Of a stretch of DNA of 64,000 bases, positions 41,316-49,102 are shown piece by piece (the first letter of the stretch is position 1; each line of letters starts with the position of its first letter). Origin of the DNA: Oscillibacter sp. (GTDB lineage: Bacteria; Bacillota; Clostridia; Oscillospirales; Oscillospiraceae). The stretch lies in the NCBI GenBank assembly GCA_003539495.1, contig DPPB01000031.1:1-64000 (forward strand), in the 5' to 3' direction. Below the pieces are notes generated by a model, which worked only from the letters and a program-made list of their open reading frames with translations, was not told the DNA's origin and did not search any database. A program made the position numbers and the translations under genes.

Positions 41316-42306
41316 AGTCTGCCCCCTTTTGGGAAATGGAATCGGCCAGGCCGGGGGTGTAAAGCACCCGTCCGTCTGCCGTAATGAGCACCAGGTCAAA
41401 GGCCCCGCCGCTGTGCCGCCAAAAATCACAGGCAGCCTGCTCCCCCATGACATAGAGGGCCGTGGAATAGGCATCGGCCATAGTCCCGTTTTGTCCGATA
41501 ACCGTCACCGACAGCAGGTCTGTCTGAGCAGGGCGGCCGGTGCGGGGATCTAAAATATGCTGGTAAACGGTTCCGTCCGAGTCGGTAAAATACCGCTGGT
41601 AGCCCCCCGAGGTCACGGCGAACACATCCGTCAGCTCCAGGGTCATAGCGTAGGCGCCGGTGTCCTTCGGGTCCTGCACCGCCACGCTCCAGGCGCTGCC
41701 GTCGCTCTTTTGACCGCAGACATAAACGTTACCTCCCAAGGACACGGCGGCCCCGGTGACGGCATATTGCCGCAGCACCTGCGCCACCCGGTCGCTGGCG
41801 TAGCCCTTGGCAATGCCGCCCAGGTCCACGGCGCAGCCACTGTCCAGAGTCACGGCATTGCCATCCATATGGATATGACCACTCCCAACCAAAGGCAGCA
41901 GCGCATCAATTTCACTTTGGGATGGGACCCGGGGACTGTCCGTGGTGATGCCCCACAGGGACACCAGGGGCGCCACCGTCACATCGAACAGGCCGCCCGT
42001 CGCGGCGCTGTAGGTCATGGCGCTTTGGAGCAGCGCCGCCGTTTCCTCGCTGACCACGGCGCTGCCGCTGTCATTCAATTTGTAAATATCGCTGGCAGAA
42101 ACCGTCCGGGAAAGCTCCTGCTCCAGGCGGTTTATTTCTCGGGCTGCGGCCGCCAATGCCTCCCGGGCTCCGTCCCCGTAGGCCGCCAGACTCATATAGG
42201 TGTCCATGGCAAAAATGTCCTGCCGCTCCGGCTCCTTGGTCTTGCCACAGGCGGTGAGGCTGCAAAGCAGCAGCGCCGCAAGGGCCGCGCACATCCATTT
42301 TTTCAC
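41290..42306 (-). CDS. apbE: FAD:protein FMN transferase (ApbE/FmnB), lipoprotein
   Basis: A 338-residue lipoprotein with signal and lipobox LLLCSLTACG (Cys20). The ApbE domain has FAMDTYMSL, AVDLGGIAKGYASD, SLGGNVYVCG and the C-terminal VTVIGQNGTMADAYSTALYVMG carrying the Mg-binding residues. It attaches FMN covalently to threonines of secreted or membrane redox proteins. The substrate protein is not in the window: no FMN-binding domain protein, Rnf or Nqr genes are seen. Starts four bases inside the recR end. Confidence 0.92.
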   Translation of the reverse strand: MKKWMCAALAALLLCSLTACGKTKEPERQDIFAMDTYMSLAAYGDGAREALAAAAREINRLEQELSRTVSASDIYKLNDSGSAVVSEETAALLQSAMTYSAATGGLFDVTVAPLVSLWGITTDSPRVPSQSEIDALLPLVGSGHIHMDGNAVTLDSGCAVDLGGIAKGYASDRVAQVLRQYAVTGAAVSLGGNVYVCGQKSDGSAWSVAVQDPKDTGAYAMTLELTDVFAVTSGGYQRYFTDSDGTVYQHILDPRTGRPAQTDLLSVTVIGQNGTMADAYSTALYVMGEQAACDFWRHSGGAFDLVLITADGRVLYTPGLADSISQKGADYDFQEVSA

Positions 42307-42902
42307 AGCTCTCGCCGCCCTTCCAGGGCCCGCATGAGCGTGGCGTCATCGGCAAATTCCAGATGTCCGCCCACGGGGATGCCGTAGGCCAGCCGGGTGA
42401 CCTTCACCCCGAAGGGCTTTAGCAGCCTTGATAGATACATAGCCGTGGTCTCCCCCTCGGTGTCGGGATTGGTGGCCATGATGACCTCCCGGATGCCACC
42501 GGCAGCCACCCGCTCCACCAGGGATTTGATCTGCAGGTCGTCAGGCCCCACATGATTCATGGGTGAAAGCACCCCATGGAGCACATGGTAGCGGCCATTG
42601 TATTCCCGGCTGCGCTCAATGGCCAGCACGTCCCGGGGGTCGGCCACCACGCAGATGGTGCTCTCGTCCCGCTTGGGGGAGGCGCACACGGAGCAAAGGC
42701 CTCCGGCGGTGAGATTTTGGCACACGGGGCAGAGGGTGACGCTCTTTTTTGCATCCACAATGGCGTCGGCAAAGGCCTGGGCCTCCTCCATAGGCAGGCC
42801 CAGCACGAAAAACGCCAGCCGCTGGGCGGACTTGCGGCCCACGCCCGGGAGCCTTGCAAACTGCTCCGTCAGTTTTTCCAGAGGTGCGGGAAAGTACTCC
42901 AT
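42303..42902 (-). CDS. recR: Recombination protein RecR
   Basis: A 199-residue RecR, a DNA-gap repair clamp acting with RecF/RecO. Helix-hairpin-helix LPGVGRKSAQRLAFF, Cys4 zinc finger CPVCQNLTAGGLCSVC and Toprim domain ICVVADPRDVLAIE are present; full length. It is usually behind dnaX and ybaB; here it stands between rpe and apbE. Confidence 0.97.
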   Translation of the reverse strand: MEYFPAPLEKLTEQFARLPGVGRKSAQRLAFFVLGLPMEEAQAFADAIVDAKKSVTLCPVCQNLTAGGLCSVCASPKRDESTICVVADPRDVLAIERSREYNGRYHVLHGVLSPMNHVGPDDLQIKSLVERVAAGGIREVIMATNPDTEGETTAMYLSRLLKPFGVKVTRLAYGIPVGGHLEFADDATLMRALEGRREL

Positions 42903-42906
42903 AGAC

Positions 42907-43551
42907 TCACCCTCTCAGGGCCCGGATGCGGGCAGGAATATTCTCTGCCTTGTATACCGCGGAACCCGCCACCAGCACATTGGCGCCGGAGGCGATGCAG
43001 ATTTTGCAGGTGTCGGGGTCCACCCCGCCATCCACCTCCAGCTCGCAAAGAGGATTCATGGCGTCGATATAGCTGCGGATCTGCTGCACCTTGGGCATCA
43101 TGTCGGCCATAAATTTCTGCCCGCCGAAGCCCGGCTCCACGGTCATCACCAAAATCAGCTCCACCTCGCTTATAAACGGCAGCACTGCCGAGGCAGGGGT
43201 CTTGGGCTTTACCACCACGCCGGCCTTTTTTCCCTTGGCGTGGATCTTTTTCAGGGCCTGATGGATATTCTCCTCGGTGTCCGCCTCCACATGGCAGGTG
43301 ACAATGTCGGCGCCGGCGTCGCAGAATTGCTCCACATAGCGCTCCGGACGCTCAATCATCAGGTGTACGTCCAGGGGCAGCGCCGTCACCGGACGGATGG
43401 ACTTCACCACCGGGATACCGATGGAGATATTGGGCACAAACAGGCCGTCCATCACATCCACATGGACATAGTCGGCAGAGTCAATGCGTTGGATATCCCG
43501 GCCGAGATTAGCAAAGTCGGCAGAAAGAATGGAGGGGGCGATTTTGATCAT
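42907..43551 (-). CDS. rpe: Ribulose-phosphate 3-epimerase
   Basis: A 214-residue TIM-barrel enzyme interconverting ribulose 5-phosphate and xylulose 5-phosphate. Metal ligands and motifs: APSILSADFANL, HVDVMDGLFVPN, DVHLMI, VMTVEPGFGGQ and the phosphate site DGGVDPDT ... VAGSAVY. ATG 43551 is the family-typical start; the long upstream extension is the untranslated leader. First gene of the rpe-recR-apbE-eetA-eetB run. Confidence 0.96.
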   Translation of the reverse strand: MIKIAPSILSADFANLGRDIQRIDSADYVHVDVMDGLFVPNISIGIPVVKSIRPVTALPLDVHLMIERPERYVEQFCDAGADIVTCHVEADTEENIHQALKKIHAKGKKAGVVVKPKTPASAVLPFISEVELILVMTVEPGFGGQKFMADMMPKVQQIRSYIDAMNPLCELEVDGGVDPDTCKICIASGANVLVAGSAVYKAENIPARIRALRG

Positions 43552-43744
43552 GGTGAAAGAATCCTTTCTCATTGGGTTTGACACCGGGCCGGGCCGGGGT
43601 GCATAGGATGGTGCAAGCGGCGCGAGGCGAAGTTTATCCGGGTAATGCCTGCGCAGCTTGCCCGTCCCACCGGCTCTCGCCCGCCGCTTTTCAGATAGGG
43701 GGCCGGCGGCCCTGGTCGCCGGCTCCCAGTGGGCATATTTTAAC
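43552..43744 (-). ncRNA. Structured GC-rich 5' leader of rpe
   Basis: About 190 nucleotides separate the promoter from rpe. On the minus strand they include a perfect 7-bp hairpin GCCGGCG-N8-CGCCGGC and a possible long-range pairing GCGGC(GG)GCGAG with CTCGCGCCGC. I could not match it to a known riboswitch, T-box, 6S, SRP or RNase P RNA. It may be a structured regulatory leader or merely GC-rich spacer. Confidence 0.35.
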
Positions 43745-43750
43745 GTGTAT

Positions 43751-43779
43751 ATTATACCGCAACGGAAAGCATAATGCAA
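43751..43779 (-). promoter_or_regulatory. rpe promoter
   Basis: TTGCAT (minus, 43774-43779), 17 bases, TATAAT (43751-43756). Confidence 0.8.
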
Positions 43780-43790
43780 CGGAGAAAATG

Positions 43791-43820
43791 CAAACCCTCT
43801 GCCGGTAGGCAGAGGGTTTG
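43791..43820 (-). terminator. Terminator of the aminopeptidase gene
   Basis: Stem CAAACCCTCTGCC / GGCAGAGGGTTTG with a four-base loop, eight bases past the stop codon; the tail GCATTTTC is only moderately T-rich. Confidence 0.7.
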
Positions 43821-43827
43821 TCGGCTA

Positions 43828-45063
43828 TCAAATGGCGAAATTCCCGTTTATAAAAATGGGAACCTCCCGTCCATCCCGGGTGGTGCCCACAATGGAGAGA
43901 TCTGCGGTCCCCACCATAAAATCCACATGGGTGACAGAATCGTTTAGGCCACGGGCCTTCAGCTGCTCCTTATCCATGTCTCGCCCCCCCTCAATGCAGG
44001 GGTAGGCCTCGCCAAAGGCGATGTGGCAGGCAGCATTTTCATCGAACAAGGTGTTATAAAACAGCAGCTTTTGGTTGGAGATAGGACTATCGTAGGGAAC
44101 CAAAGCCACCTCACCGAAATAGGACGCGCCCTCATCCACGGAGATGGCCGCCTCCAGCACCGCCTGTCCCTGCTTGGCAGAGACGGACGTGATCCTGCCG
44201 TTTTCCACAGTCATGCGGAAGCCATCGATGATGTTGCCATCGTGGACCAGGGGCATGGAGGCCACCACCGTGCCGTTGGCCCCGGTGCGCAGGGGCGCGG
44301 TGAACAGCTCCTCCGTGGGCATATTGGCCACAAAGGGCTGGCCTGCGGAGGTGCAGTCGTCCCCGGCCTCCCAGATGTGGTCCGCCGGCAACTCCACGGT
44401 CAGGTCGGTGCCAAGGGAGTTGGTGTAGTGCAGGGACTTCAGGCGCAGGGCGTTGAGCTTTTCCTTGCGCCGGGAAAGGTTTTCCAGATGCTCCTGCCAG
44501 TGGCGAACGCTTTGTCCGTCCCCGGTGATACGCACAGCCTTGAATATGGCGTTCCACAGGCTTTCCATGGCCTGCTCCTCGGTTAGGCTGGGGAACACTC
44601 GGCCGGCCCAGGAGGGGATGGGAATAGACGCAATACACCAGGGAAAGCCGCTGCTCATCTGCAGCCGGTAAAAATCCTTCAGTGCCTTGCCGCTCACCCG
44701 CAGGGAGCGCACCCGGCGGTCCGGATCCACCCCCTTGAGATGCTCCGGGTCCTCAGCGTCAATGGCCAGATATGCCGCCCCCTCGTTTGCGTAGTCGTTA
44801 AAAAAATGCTGCCGCCACTGGGGCACCTGGTCAAACACGGCATCCTCCGCCCGGAGGAACTTCTCCCGGGCCAGGTAGTCGTCATGCCAGTTCATCACCA
44901 CCTCACGGCAGCCCACATCGTAGGCCGCTGTAGCGCATAGCCGGGCGAAATAGGCACATTCCACCGGGCTGGAAATTACCAGGGTCTGCCCCTTCTGCAC
45001 ATGCAGGCCCACCTCAATGAGGAGCTTTGCATATTCCTGGAGCTTTTCATTTTTCATATCCAC
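43828..45063 (-). CDS. M29-family aminopeptidase
   Basis: A 411-residue thermophilic-type (AmpS/AmpT) metallo-aminopeptidase. Recognisable metal-site segments: NMPTEELFTAPLRTGANGTV, VDEGASYFGEVALVPYDSPI, FYNTLFDENAACHIAFGEAYP and VTHVDFMVGT. It removes N-terminal residues from cytosolic peptides. The GTG at 45063 is preferred because AGGAAG is seven bases away; an in-frame ATG lies six bases downstream. Confidence 0.92.
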   Translation of the reverse strand: MDMKNEKLQEYAKLLIEVGLHVQKGQTLVISSPVECAYFARLCATAAYDVGCREVVMNWHDDYLAREKFLRAEDAVFDQVPQWRQHFFNDYANEGAAYLAIDAEDPEHLKGVDPDRRVRSLRVSGKALKDFYRLQMSSGFPWCIASIPIPSWAGRVFPSLTEEQAMESLWNAIFKAVRITGDGQSVRHWQEHLENLSRRKEKLNALRLKSLHYTNSLGTDLTVELPADHIWEAGDDCTSAGQPFVANMPTEELFTAPLRTGANGTVVASMPLVHDGNIIDGFRMTVENGRITSVSAKQGQAVLEAAISVDEGASYFGEVALVPYDSPISNQKLLFYNTLFDENAACHIAFGEAYPCIEGGRDMDKEQLKARGLNDSVTHVDFMVGTADLSIVGTTRDGREVPIFINGNFAI

Positions 45064-45096
45064 AAATGCACTTCCTACATATAATTATTGTGTCCG

Positions 45097-46455
45097 TTAT
45101 CCCAGTATGTCCATCAGGTCATCGGTGCCTGTGGTCTTTGTGACCACCACCACATGATCCCCCTCATGGATGCAGGTGTTGCCGTCGGGGATAACAATCT
45201 CCTTATCCCGGGCAATGGCTCCCACCAGGACTCCCTGCTTCAGGGGCAGGTCCTTCATGGGTCTGTCCAGCAGCTGGCGGCACTCCGGCCCGGCGGTGAA
45301 CTCCAGCGCCTCCACCTGGCCGCCCATCATCTTATACAGGCTCTCCACAAAGCTGCCCTCGGAATTGGCCAGAGCCCGGACATAGCGGGTGATCTGATTG
45401 GCTACCAGATCCTTGGGGCTAATGATGCTGCTGATATGGGTATCCCGGACCAGGTCCATATAGTTGGGGCGGGTCATCTTGGCCAGCACCTTGCCCACGC
45501 CGGCCCGCTGGGCGCTGAGGGCCATGAGCAGGTTCTCCTCGTCCCGGTCTGTCAGGGACACAAAGGCGTCTGCCGCGAATACGCCCTCGTCCCGCAGGAG
45601 GTCGTTGTCCGTGCCGTCCCCCTCGATTACGAGAGTGTCCGGCAGCTCTGCCGAGAGGGTGATGCACTTTTGGTGGTTCATCTCCACGATCTGAGACTTG
45701 ATGCCCCGCTTTTTAAGCTCCCACACCAGGTACATAGCCGTGCGGCTGCCGCCTAAAATAGACACGGCCCTCACCTTCTGCTGGGAGTGCCCCAGGCTGT
45801 GGAGTGTGTCCTGCAGCTGTCCCTTGGCGCCGATCATATAGAGCTTATCCCCGATCTGCGGCACAAACGCGCCGTTGGGAATCACCGTTTCGCCGCCATG
45901 GACCGCCACACAGAACAGCACCTTGGCCGAGGTGTGGCTACTGAACTCACTGAGGGAGCGCCCTGCCACGATGGTCTGGTCGGTGACGTCAAAGCCGATC
46001 ATGTCAATGCGGCCTCCCGCAAAGGGCTCCACCGAGAAGGCCGACGGCGTGGAGACGATCCGGGCGATCTCCTGCGCCGCCGCCAGATCAGGATTTATAA
46101 CCATGTCCAGGCCGATCTCTTTTTTCAGCATGTCCGCATCCCGGCGGTACTCCGGGCTGCGCACCCGGGCGATGGTGTGGCCCGCGCCCAGCTTCTTGGC
46201 AATAAAGCAGCACAAAAGGTTCGTATCATCCAGGTTCGTTACGGCGATGACCAGGTCCGCGCTTTGGGCGCCGGCCTCCTTCAAGACCCGGATGGATGCG
46301 CCGTTGCCCTCGATGCACATAACGTCCAGAGCATTTTCCGCCCTGTGCAGCGCGACGGCGTTGTCGTCTACCATAACAATATCGTGATGCTCGCCTGCCA
46401 ACTGGCTGGCAATGGCATAGCCCACCTTTCCGTTTCCCACAATAATGATCTTCAT
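45097..46455 (-). CDS. trkA: Trk potassium uptake regulatory subunit TrkA
   Basis: A 452-residue cytoplasmic protein with two RCK modules, each having a Rossmann NAD site (IIIVGNGKVGYAIASQL; AVSILGGSRTAMYLVWEL) and a C-terminal RCK_C domain. TrkA binds NAD(H)/nucleotides and gates the TrkH/KtrB-type potassium channel; no trkH is in the window. It starts four bases inside the end of the YihY-like gene behind AAAGGAAC. Confidence 0.94.
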   Translation of the reverse strand: MKIIIVGNGKVGYAIASQLAGEHHDIVMVDDNAVALHRAENALDVMCIEGNGASIRVLKEAGAQSADLVIAVTNLDDTNLLCCFIAKKLGAGHTIARVRSPEYRRDADMLKKEIGLDMVINPDLAAAQEIARIVSTPSAFSVEPFAGGRIDMIGFDVTDQTIVAGRSLSEFSSHTSAKVLFCVAVHGGETVIPNGAFVPQIGDKLYMIGAKGQLQDTLHSLGHSQQKVRAVSILGGSRTAMYLVWELKKRGIKSQIVEMNHQKCITLSAELPDTLVIEGDGTDNDLLRDEGVFAADAFVSLTDRDEENLLMALSAQRAGVGKVLAKMTRPNYMDLVRDTHISSIISPKDLVANQITRYVRALANSEGSFVESLYKMMGGQVEALEFTAGPECRQLLDRPMKDLPLKQGVLVGAIARDKEIVIPDGNTCIHEGDHVVVVTKTTGTDDLMDILG

Positions 46456-47333
46456 TTTGTTCCTTTCTCCCCTTCCGGTGGGTGAATGGTTTTGTTTTCT
46501 CTATACGCAAGGCGTGAGCCGTTGTACTCTGCGCCCATAATGAGCACCTGTCCGGTCATATATAGCCACAGCAGCACCACCACAATGGTAGCAATGGAGC
46601 CGTACAGCTCCGTATAATGGGCCACCTTTTCCACATAGTAGGAAAAGGCTACGCTTAGCGCCAGCCAGGCCAGCATGCTCAGCAATACCCCCGGTACCAC
46701 CTCCCGCAGCGGGCATCTTCGGCCCCTGGCCAGCATATTCAGCGGCACCAGCACCAGCAGCATGATGACCCCCAGCACCGCAAAGCGCAGGGTCTCCCAC
46801 ACGTTGATAAACTGGTCCGGAATTTGGATCAGCCCCGAGACAAATTGCAGCGCCCGGCGGCCCACGGTGGTGAGCACGATGCTGGCAGCAATGGTGACGA
46901 TGAGCCAAAGGGTAAAAATCAAATTACGCAGTGTACCGCCAATCATGCTGGGCGGCTGAGGCACACCATAGGCCTTGCGCACGGAGTGCATCAGGCAGCT
47001 GGTGGCCCGCAAGGGAAACCACACCGAGAAGATTAAGCTGAACACCAGCAGCTGGCGGCTGGGGCTGGTAGACACATACTCCAGATAGCTGCCCACGATG
47101 CCCAGTACCTGCTCGGGCAAAATACGGCTCATGGCAGTAAGGGTCTCCTCAATGTCCAGATCCATCAAGCCCACCAGGGTGCTGACGAACACCAGCAGCG
47201 GGAAAATGGCAAAGAGCAAATAATAGGTCAAAGCCGCACCGTCCCGGGCGACGTCGTGGGCATAGTACCGGTCGATAAGATCCCGGATGAAGGCCAGCGG
47301 CTTGCCGCGTTTTTCGTTTTTGTTTCCTTTGAT
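46452..47333 (-). CDS. YihY/BrkB-family membrane protein, probable ATC start
   Basis: A membrane protein with six hydrophobic segments and family motifs (ALTYYLLFAIFPLLVF, SVRKAYG, WLYMTGQVLIMGAEYN). The first ATG/GTG/TTG-type codon in frame is TTG at 47231, which has no ribosome-binding site and cuts into the conserved N-terminus. Upstream the frame continues with typical family sequence (FIRDLIDRYYAHDVARDGAA), and AAGGGGGAG stands six bases before an ATC codon at 47333. I therefore infer an ATC start, giving 293 residues. A sequencing error in the start codon is the alternative. Function unknown; often called a putative RNase BN in older annotation. Confidence 0.75.
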   Translation of the reverse strand: MKGNKNEKRGKPLAFIRDLIDRYYAHDVARDGAALTYYLLFAIFPLLVFVSTLVGLMDLDIEETLTAMSRILPEQVLGIVGSYLEYVSTSPSRQLLVFSLIFSVWFPLRATSCLMHSVRKAYGVPQPPSMIGGTLRNLIFTLWLIVTIAASIVLTTVGRRALQFVSGLIQIPDQFINVWETLRFAVLGVIMLLVLVPLNMLARGRRCPLREVVPGVLLSMLAWLALSVAFSYYVEKVAHYTELYGSIATIVVVLLWLYMTGQVLIMGAEYNGSRLAYRENKTIHPPEGEKGTK

Positions 47334-47402
47334 GCCGCTCTCCCCCTTCGGCCCGGATACACCCGGGCGTTCTGCGCCGCCTGCGTCGCAGCAGCTTTTT
47401 GG

Positions 47403-47520
47403 TTATTATACCATGCCGCGACGCGGAATGGTATAATGCTGCCATATTTTTCGGCTCCCGGCGAAGCCGGGGAAAAAATGGCATAAAATATAATGGCCGC
47501 ATTGCGGTCATTATACCATA
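47403..47520. repeat. Composite palindromic repeat
   Basis: The first unit is ATTATACCAT-g-CCGCG-a-CGCGG-a-ATGGTATAAT, a near-perfect 33-base palindrome starting at about 47405. A second hairpin follows with arms TGCCAT and ATGGCA around a GGCT/AGCC core (about 47440-47484). A third has TAATGGCCGC and GCGGTCATTA arms (about 47491-47513). The words ATTATACCAT/ATGGTATAAT recur at both ends of the cluster. Each unit contains TATAAT, so promoter activity in either direction is possible. Confidence 0.6.
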
Positions 47521-47584
47521 GAAATACCGCGAAATAAACCTTTTCTTCCCGTGTAGTCGCTTATCAGTATAAATCCGTCCGTGT

Positions 47585-47671
47585 CGGACAAGTGTCCGTC
47601 AAAATCTCTAAAAATACTTCTTATTTTTGGAAAATAATTCCTATTGCTTTTTTCCATTATTATGCTATGAT
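47585..47671 (+). promoter_or_regulatory. Promoter and candidate operators of the XRE-metalloprotease pair
   Basis: Promoter TTGCTT (47644-47649), 16 bases, TATGAT (47666-47671) with an extended TGC. Two inverted repeats lie upstream: CGGACA-AG-TGTCCG (47585-47598) and AAAAATA-CTTCT-TATTTTT (47610-47628). Either may be the binding site of the XRE protein. Confidence 0.5.
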
Positions 47672-47709
47672 TGAGGAAAGTAATTTGTCATATTAAAAGA
47701 GGTGCAATT

Positions 47710-48144
47710 ATGGATAATCTAACGAAAATCGTGCGCACGGAGATCACTCGTCAGTACAAGAGTGTGCGTCAGTTTGCCTTCGCAGTGGATATACCTCTGT
47801 CCACCATTAACAGTGCCCTGCACAACGGCATCGGCGGTTCCTCCTTTGACACCGTAGTGCATATCTGCAAGACCCTTGGTATCAAAGCCCTATCGGACGA
47901 TTCCGCCTTCTACCTGACGGACGACACGCAGGATTTGCTGACCCAGTATGCCCAGTTGGATAGCTATGGCCGGCATACCGTAGCCACCGTTCTGAAGGTG
48001 GAGGCTGATCGCTGCAAGAAAGCCGCCGACGCTTTTACCGGCGAGGCCGCTGCCTTTGGCGGCAGCTTTACCAGTGTGAATATGCCCGCAGGCGATGCCG
48101 CAGACGCTGTCAATGCTCTGCGCAGCCTGAAAAACAAGGAGTAA
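47710..48144 (+). CDS. XRE-family transcriptional regulator
   Basis: A 144-residue protein with an N-terminal Cro/C1-type helix-turn-helix (about residues 5-60; YKSVRQFAFAVDIPLSTINSAL) and a C-terminal part (about 80-144) likely for dimerisation. It resembles the ImmR-like regulators whose partner ImmA-type proteases cleave them. The downstream gene, 14 bases away, encodes exactly such a protease. AAAGAGGTG precedes the ATG. Probably represses or activates its own operon via the inverted repeats upstream; other targets unknown. Confidence 0.85.
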   Translation: MDNLTKIVRTEITRQYKSVRQFAFAVDIPLSTINSALHNGIGGSSFDTVVHICKTLGIKALSDDSAFYLTDDTQDLLTQYAQLDSYGRHTVATVLKVEADRCKKAADAFTGEAAAFGGSFTSVNMPAGDAADAVNALRSLKNKE

Positions 48145-48158
48145 GAGGGGACCGTCTC

Positions 48159-48818
48159 ATGACACCTGTGCAGCGCGAGGCGCGCACATTTTTGTCGCAG
48201 TTTCACCGCCGGCCTTTTACGGTTTCAGATCTTGAAAAAGCCCTGCAGGAGCAGGGCTTTTCCTTGGTTGAGTACAGCCGCATTTCCAACGGCAAGGAGG
48301 TCACCACTCTGCTCACCTCCCTGCGTCTGTTTGATTATGCCGCCAGGCAATCCGCCTTCACCTATCAGGATCCCCACCTGCGGATCGTTTTTATGCAGGA
48401 AAACCTATCTCAGCAGGAGCAAATAATCCTGCTGAGCCATGAGCTGGGGCACATTCTGTGCCGACATTTGGATCGGTCCCCCGCTACCGGCCCCGGCAGC
48501 AGCGTCCTCCAGGAGCAGGAGGCCAATGAGTTTGCCTCTATCCTTCTGCGATATAACCGCCGCTGCAGGCCCAGGCGCATCGCCCTGTGGGGCGGCATCG
48601 GTATAGCCGTCGCCGCGGCGCTGGTGGTGCTGATCTTGTGCATTTTCCCGGCCAGCTCCAGCCAGACGGTTTACTTAACGGAATCCGGTCGGTGCTACCA
48701 CAGGCAGGATTGCCAGTATGTCATTGGCAAGGATAATACTGTCACCGTAACGGAGCAGCAGGCCAAGGATTCCGGTTATGACGCCTGCACCTGGTGCTTC
48801 GACCACAGCAGCTCATAA
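48159..48818 (+). CDS. Membrane-spanning ImmA/IrrE-type metalloprotease with extracytoplasmic Cys/His motif
   Basis: A 219-residue protein. Residues 1-135 are an ImmA/IrrE (DUF955) zinc peptidase domain with HELGH at 94-98 and a downstream Glu (QEQEANEFA, about 119-121). A basic stretch (RRCRPRR) precedes one transmembrane helix (about 141-163), placing the protease inside and the C-terminus outside. The outer tail (VYLTESGRCYHRQDCQYV ... GYDACTWCF) has H181, C185, C210 and C213, resembling the small YHxxxC...CxxC module found at the C-terminus of some secreted nucleases. Known ImmA/IrrE proteases are soluble, so this looks like a transmembrane sensor-protease controlling the XRE partner. Confidence 0.8.
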   Translation: MTPVQREARTFLSQFHRRPFTVSDLEKALQEQGFSLVEYSRISNGKEVTTLLTSLRLFDYAARQSAFTYQDPHLRIVFMQENLSQQEQIILLSHELGHILCRHLDRSPATGPGSSVLQEQEANEFASILLRYNRRCRPRRIALWGGIGIAVAAALVVLILCIFPASSSQTVYLTESGRCYHRQDCQYVIGKDNTVTVTEQQAKDSGYDACTWCFDHSSS

Positions 48819-48965
48819 ACAGCGTATTGAAATGCTCTTTTTGCTTTGCTGCCTTCTTCATCCTGCTGACCGCATATTAGCTGCAGCCGGACGCGCCATC
48901 GGCGCTCGACAGGATTGCTAAGGTCGATGATAAGGATGGTGTGCGCTGTAAAATAGTGCGCAGAA

Positions 48966-49008
48966 AAAGACGAGTAAGCTTCCCGGAAGGGGCTGCTTAC
49001 TCGTCTTT
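48966..49008 (+). terminator. Hairpin terminator between XRE-protease pair and surface protein
   Basis: Stem AAAGACGAGTAAGC (48966-48979) with GCTTACTCGTCTTT (48995-49008), 15-base loop. Located 150 bases past the protease stop; probably functional in either direction. The 48819-48965 stretch before it shows no gene. Confidence 0.6.
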
Positions 49009-49040
49009 GCTTTATGACTCCGGCGGAGCGCATCTCGTTT

Positions 49041-49073
49041 CAGAGGCGCGGTGGAAATTCCACCGCGCCTCTG
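49041..49073 (-). terminator. Hairpin downstream of the surface-protein gene
   Basis: Perfect 14-bp stem CAGAGGCGCGGTGG / CCACCGCGCCTCTG, 30 bases past the stop codon. It lacks a strong T-run. Confidence 0.6.
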
Positions 49074-49102
49074 CTGTTTGGATTTGGTTGCAGCCGATGG
49101 GC

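Larger units (their letters stand above)
47334..47709. other. Intergenic region with palindrome cluster and XRE promoter
   Basis: No gene. It carries a GC-rich leader for the YihY gene (47334-47400), a set of nested palindromes (47403-47520) and the AT-rich promoter/operator region of the XRE gene (47585-47671). Confidence 0.7.

Noticed and set aside
43552..43744. Known riboswitch, 6S or SRP RNA
   Set aside because: Compared by eye with cobalamin, TPP, guanidine, NiCo, T-box, 6S and SRP cores; none fits. Kept only as an unassigned structured leader.
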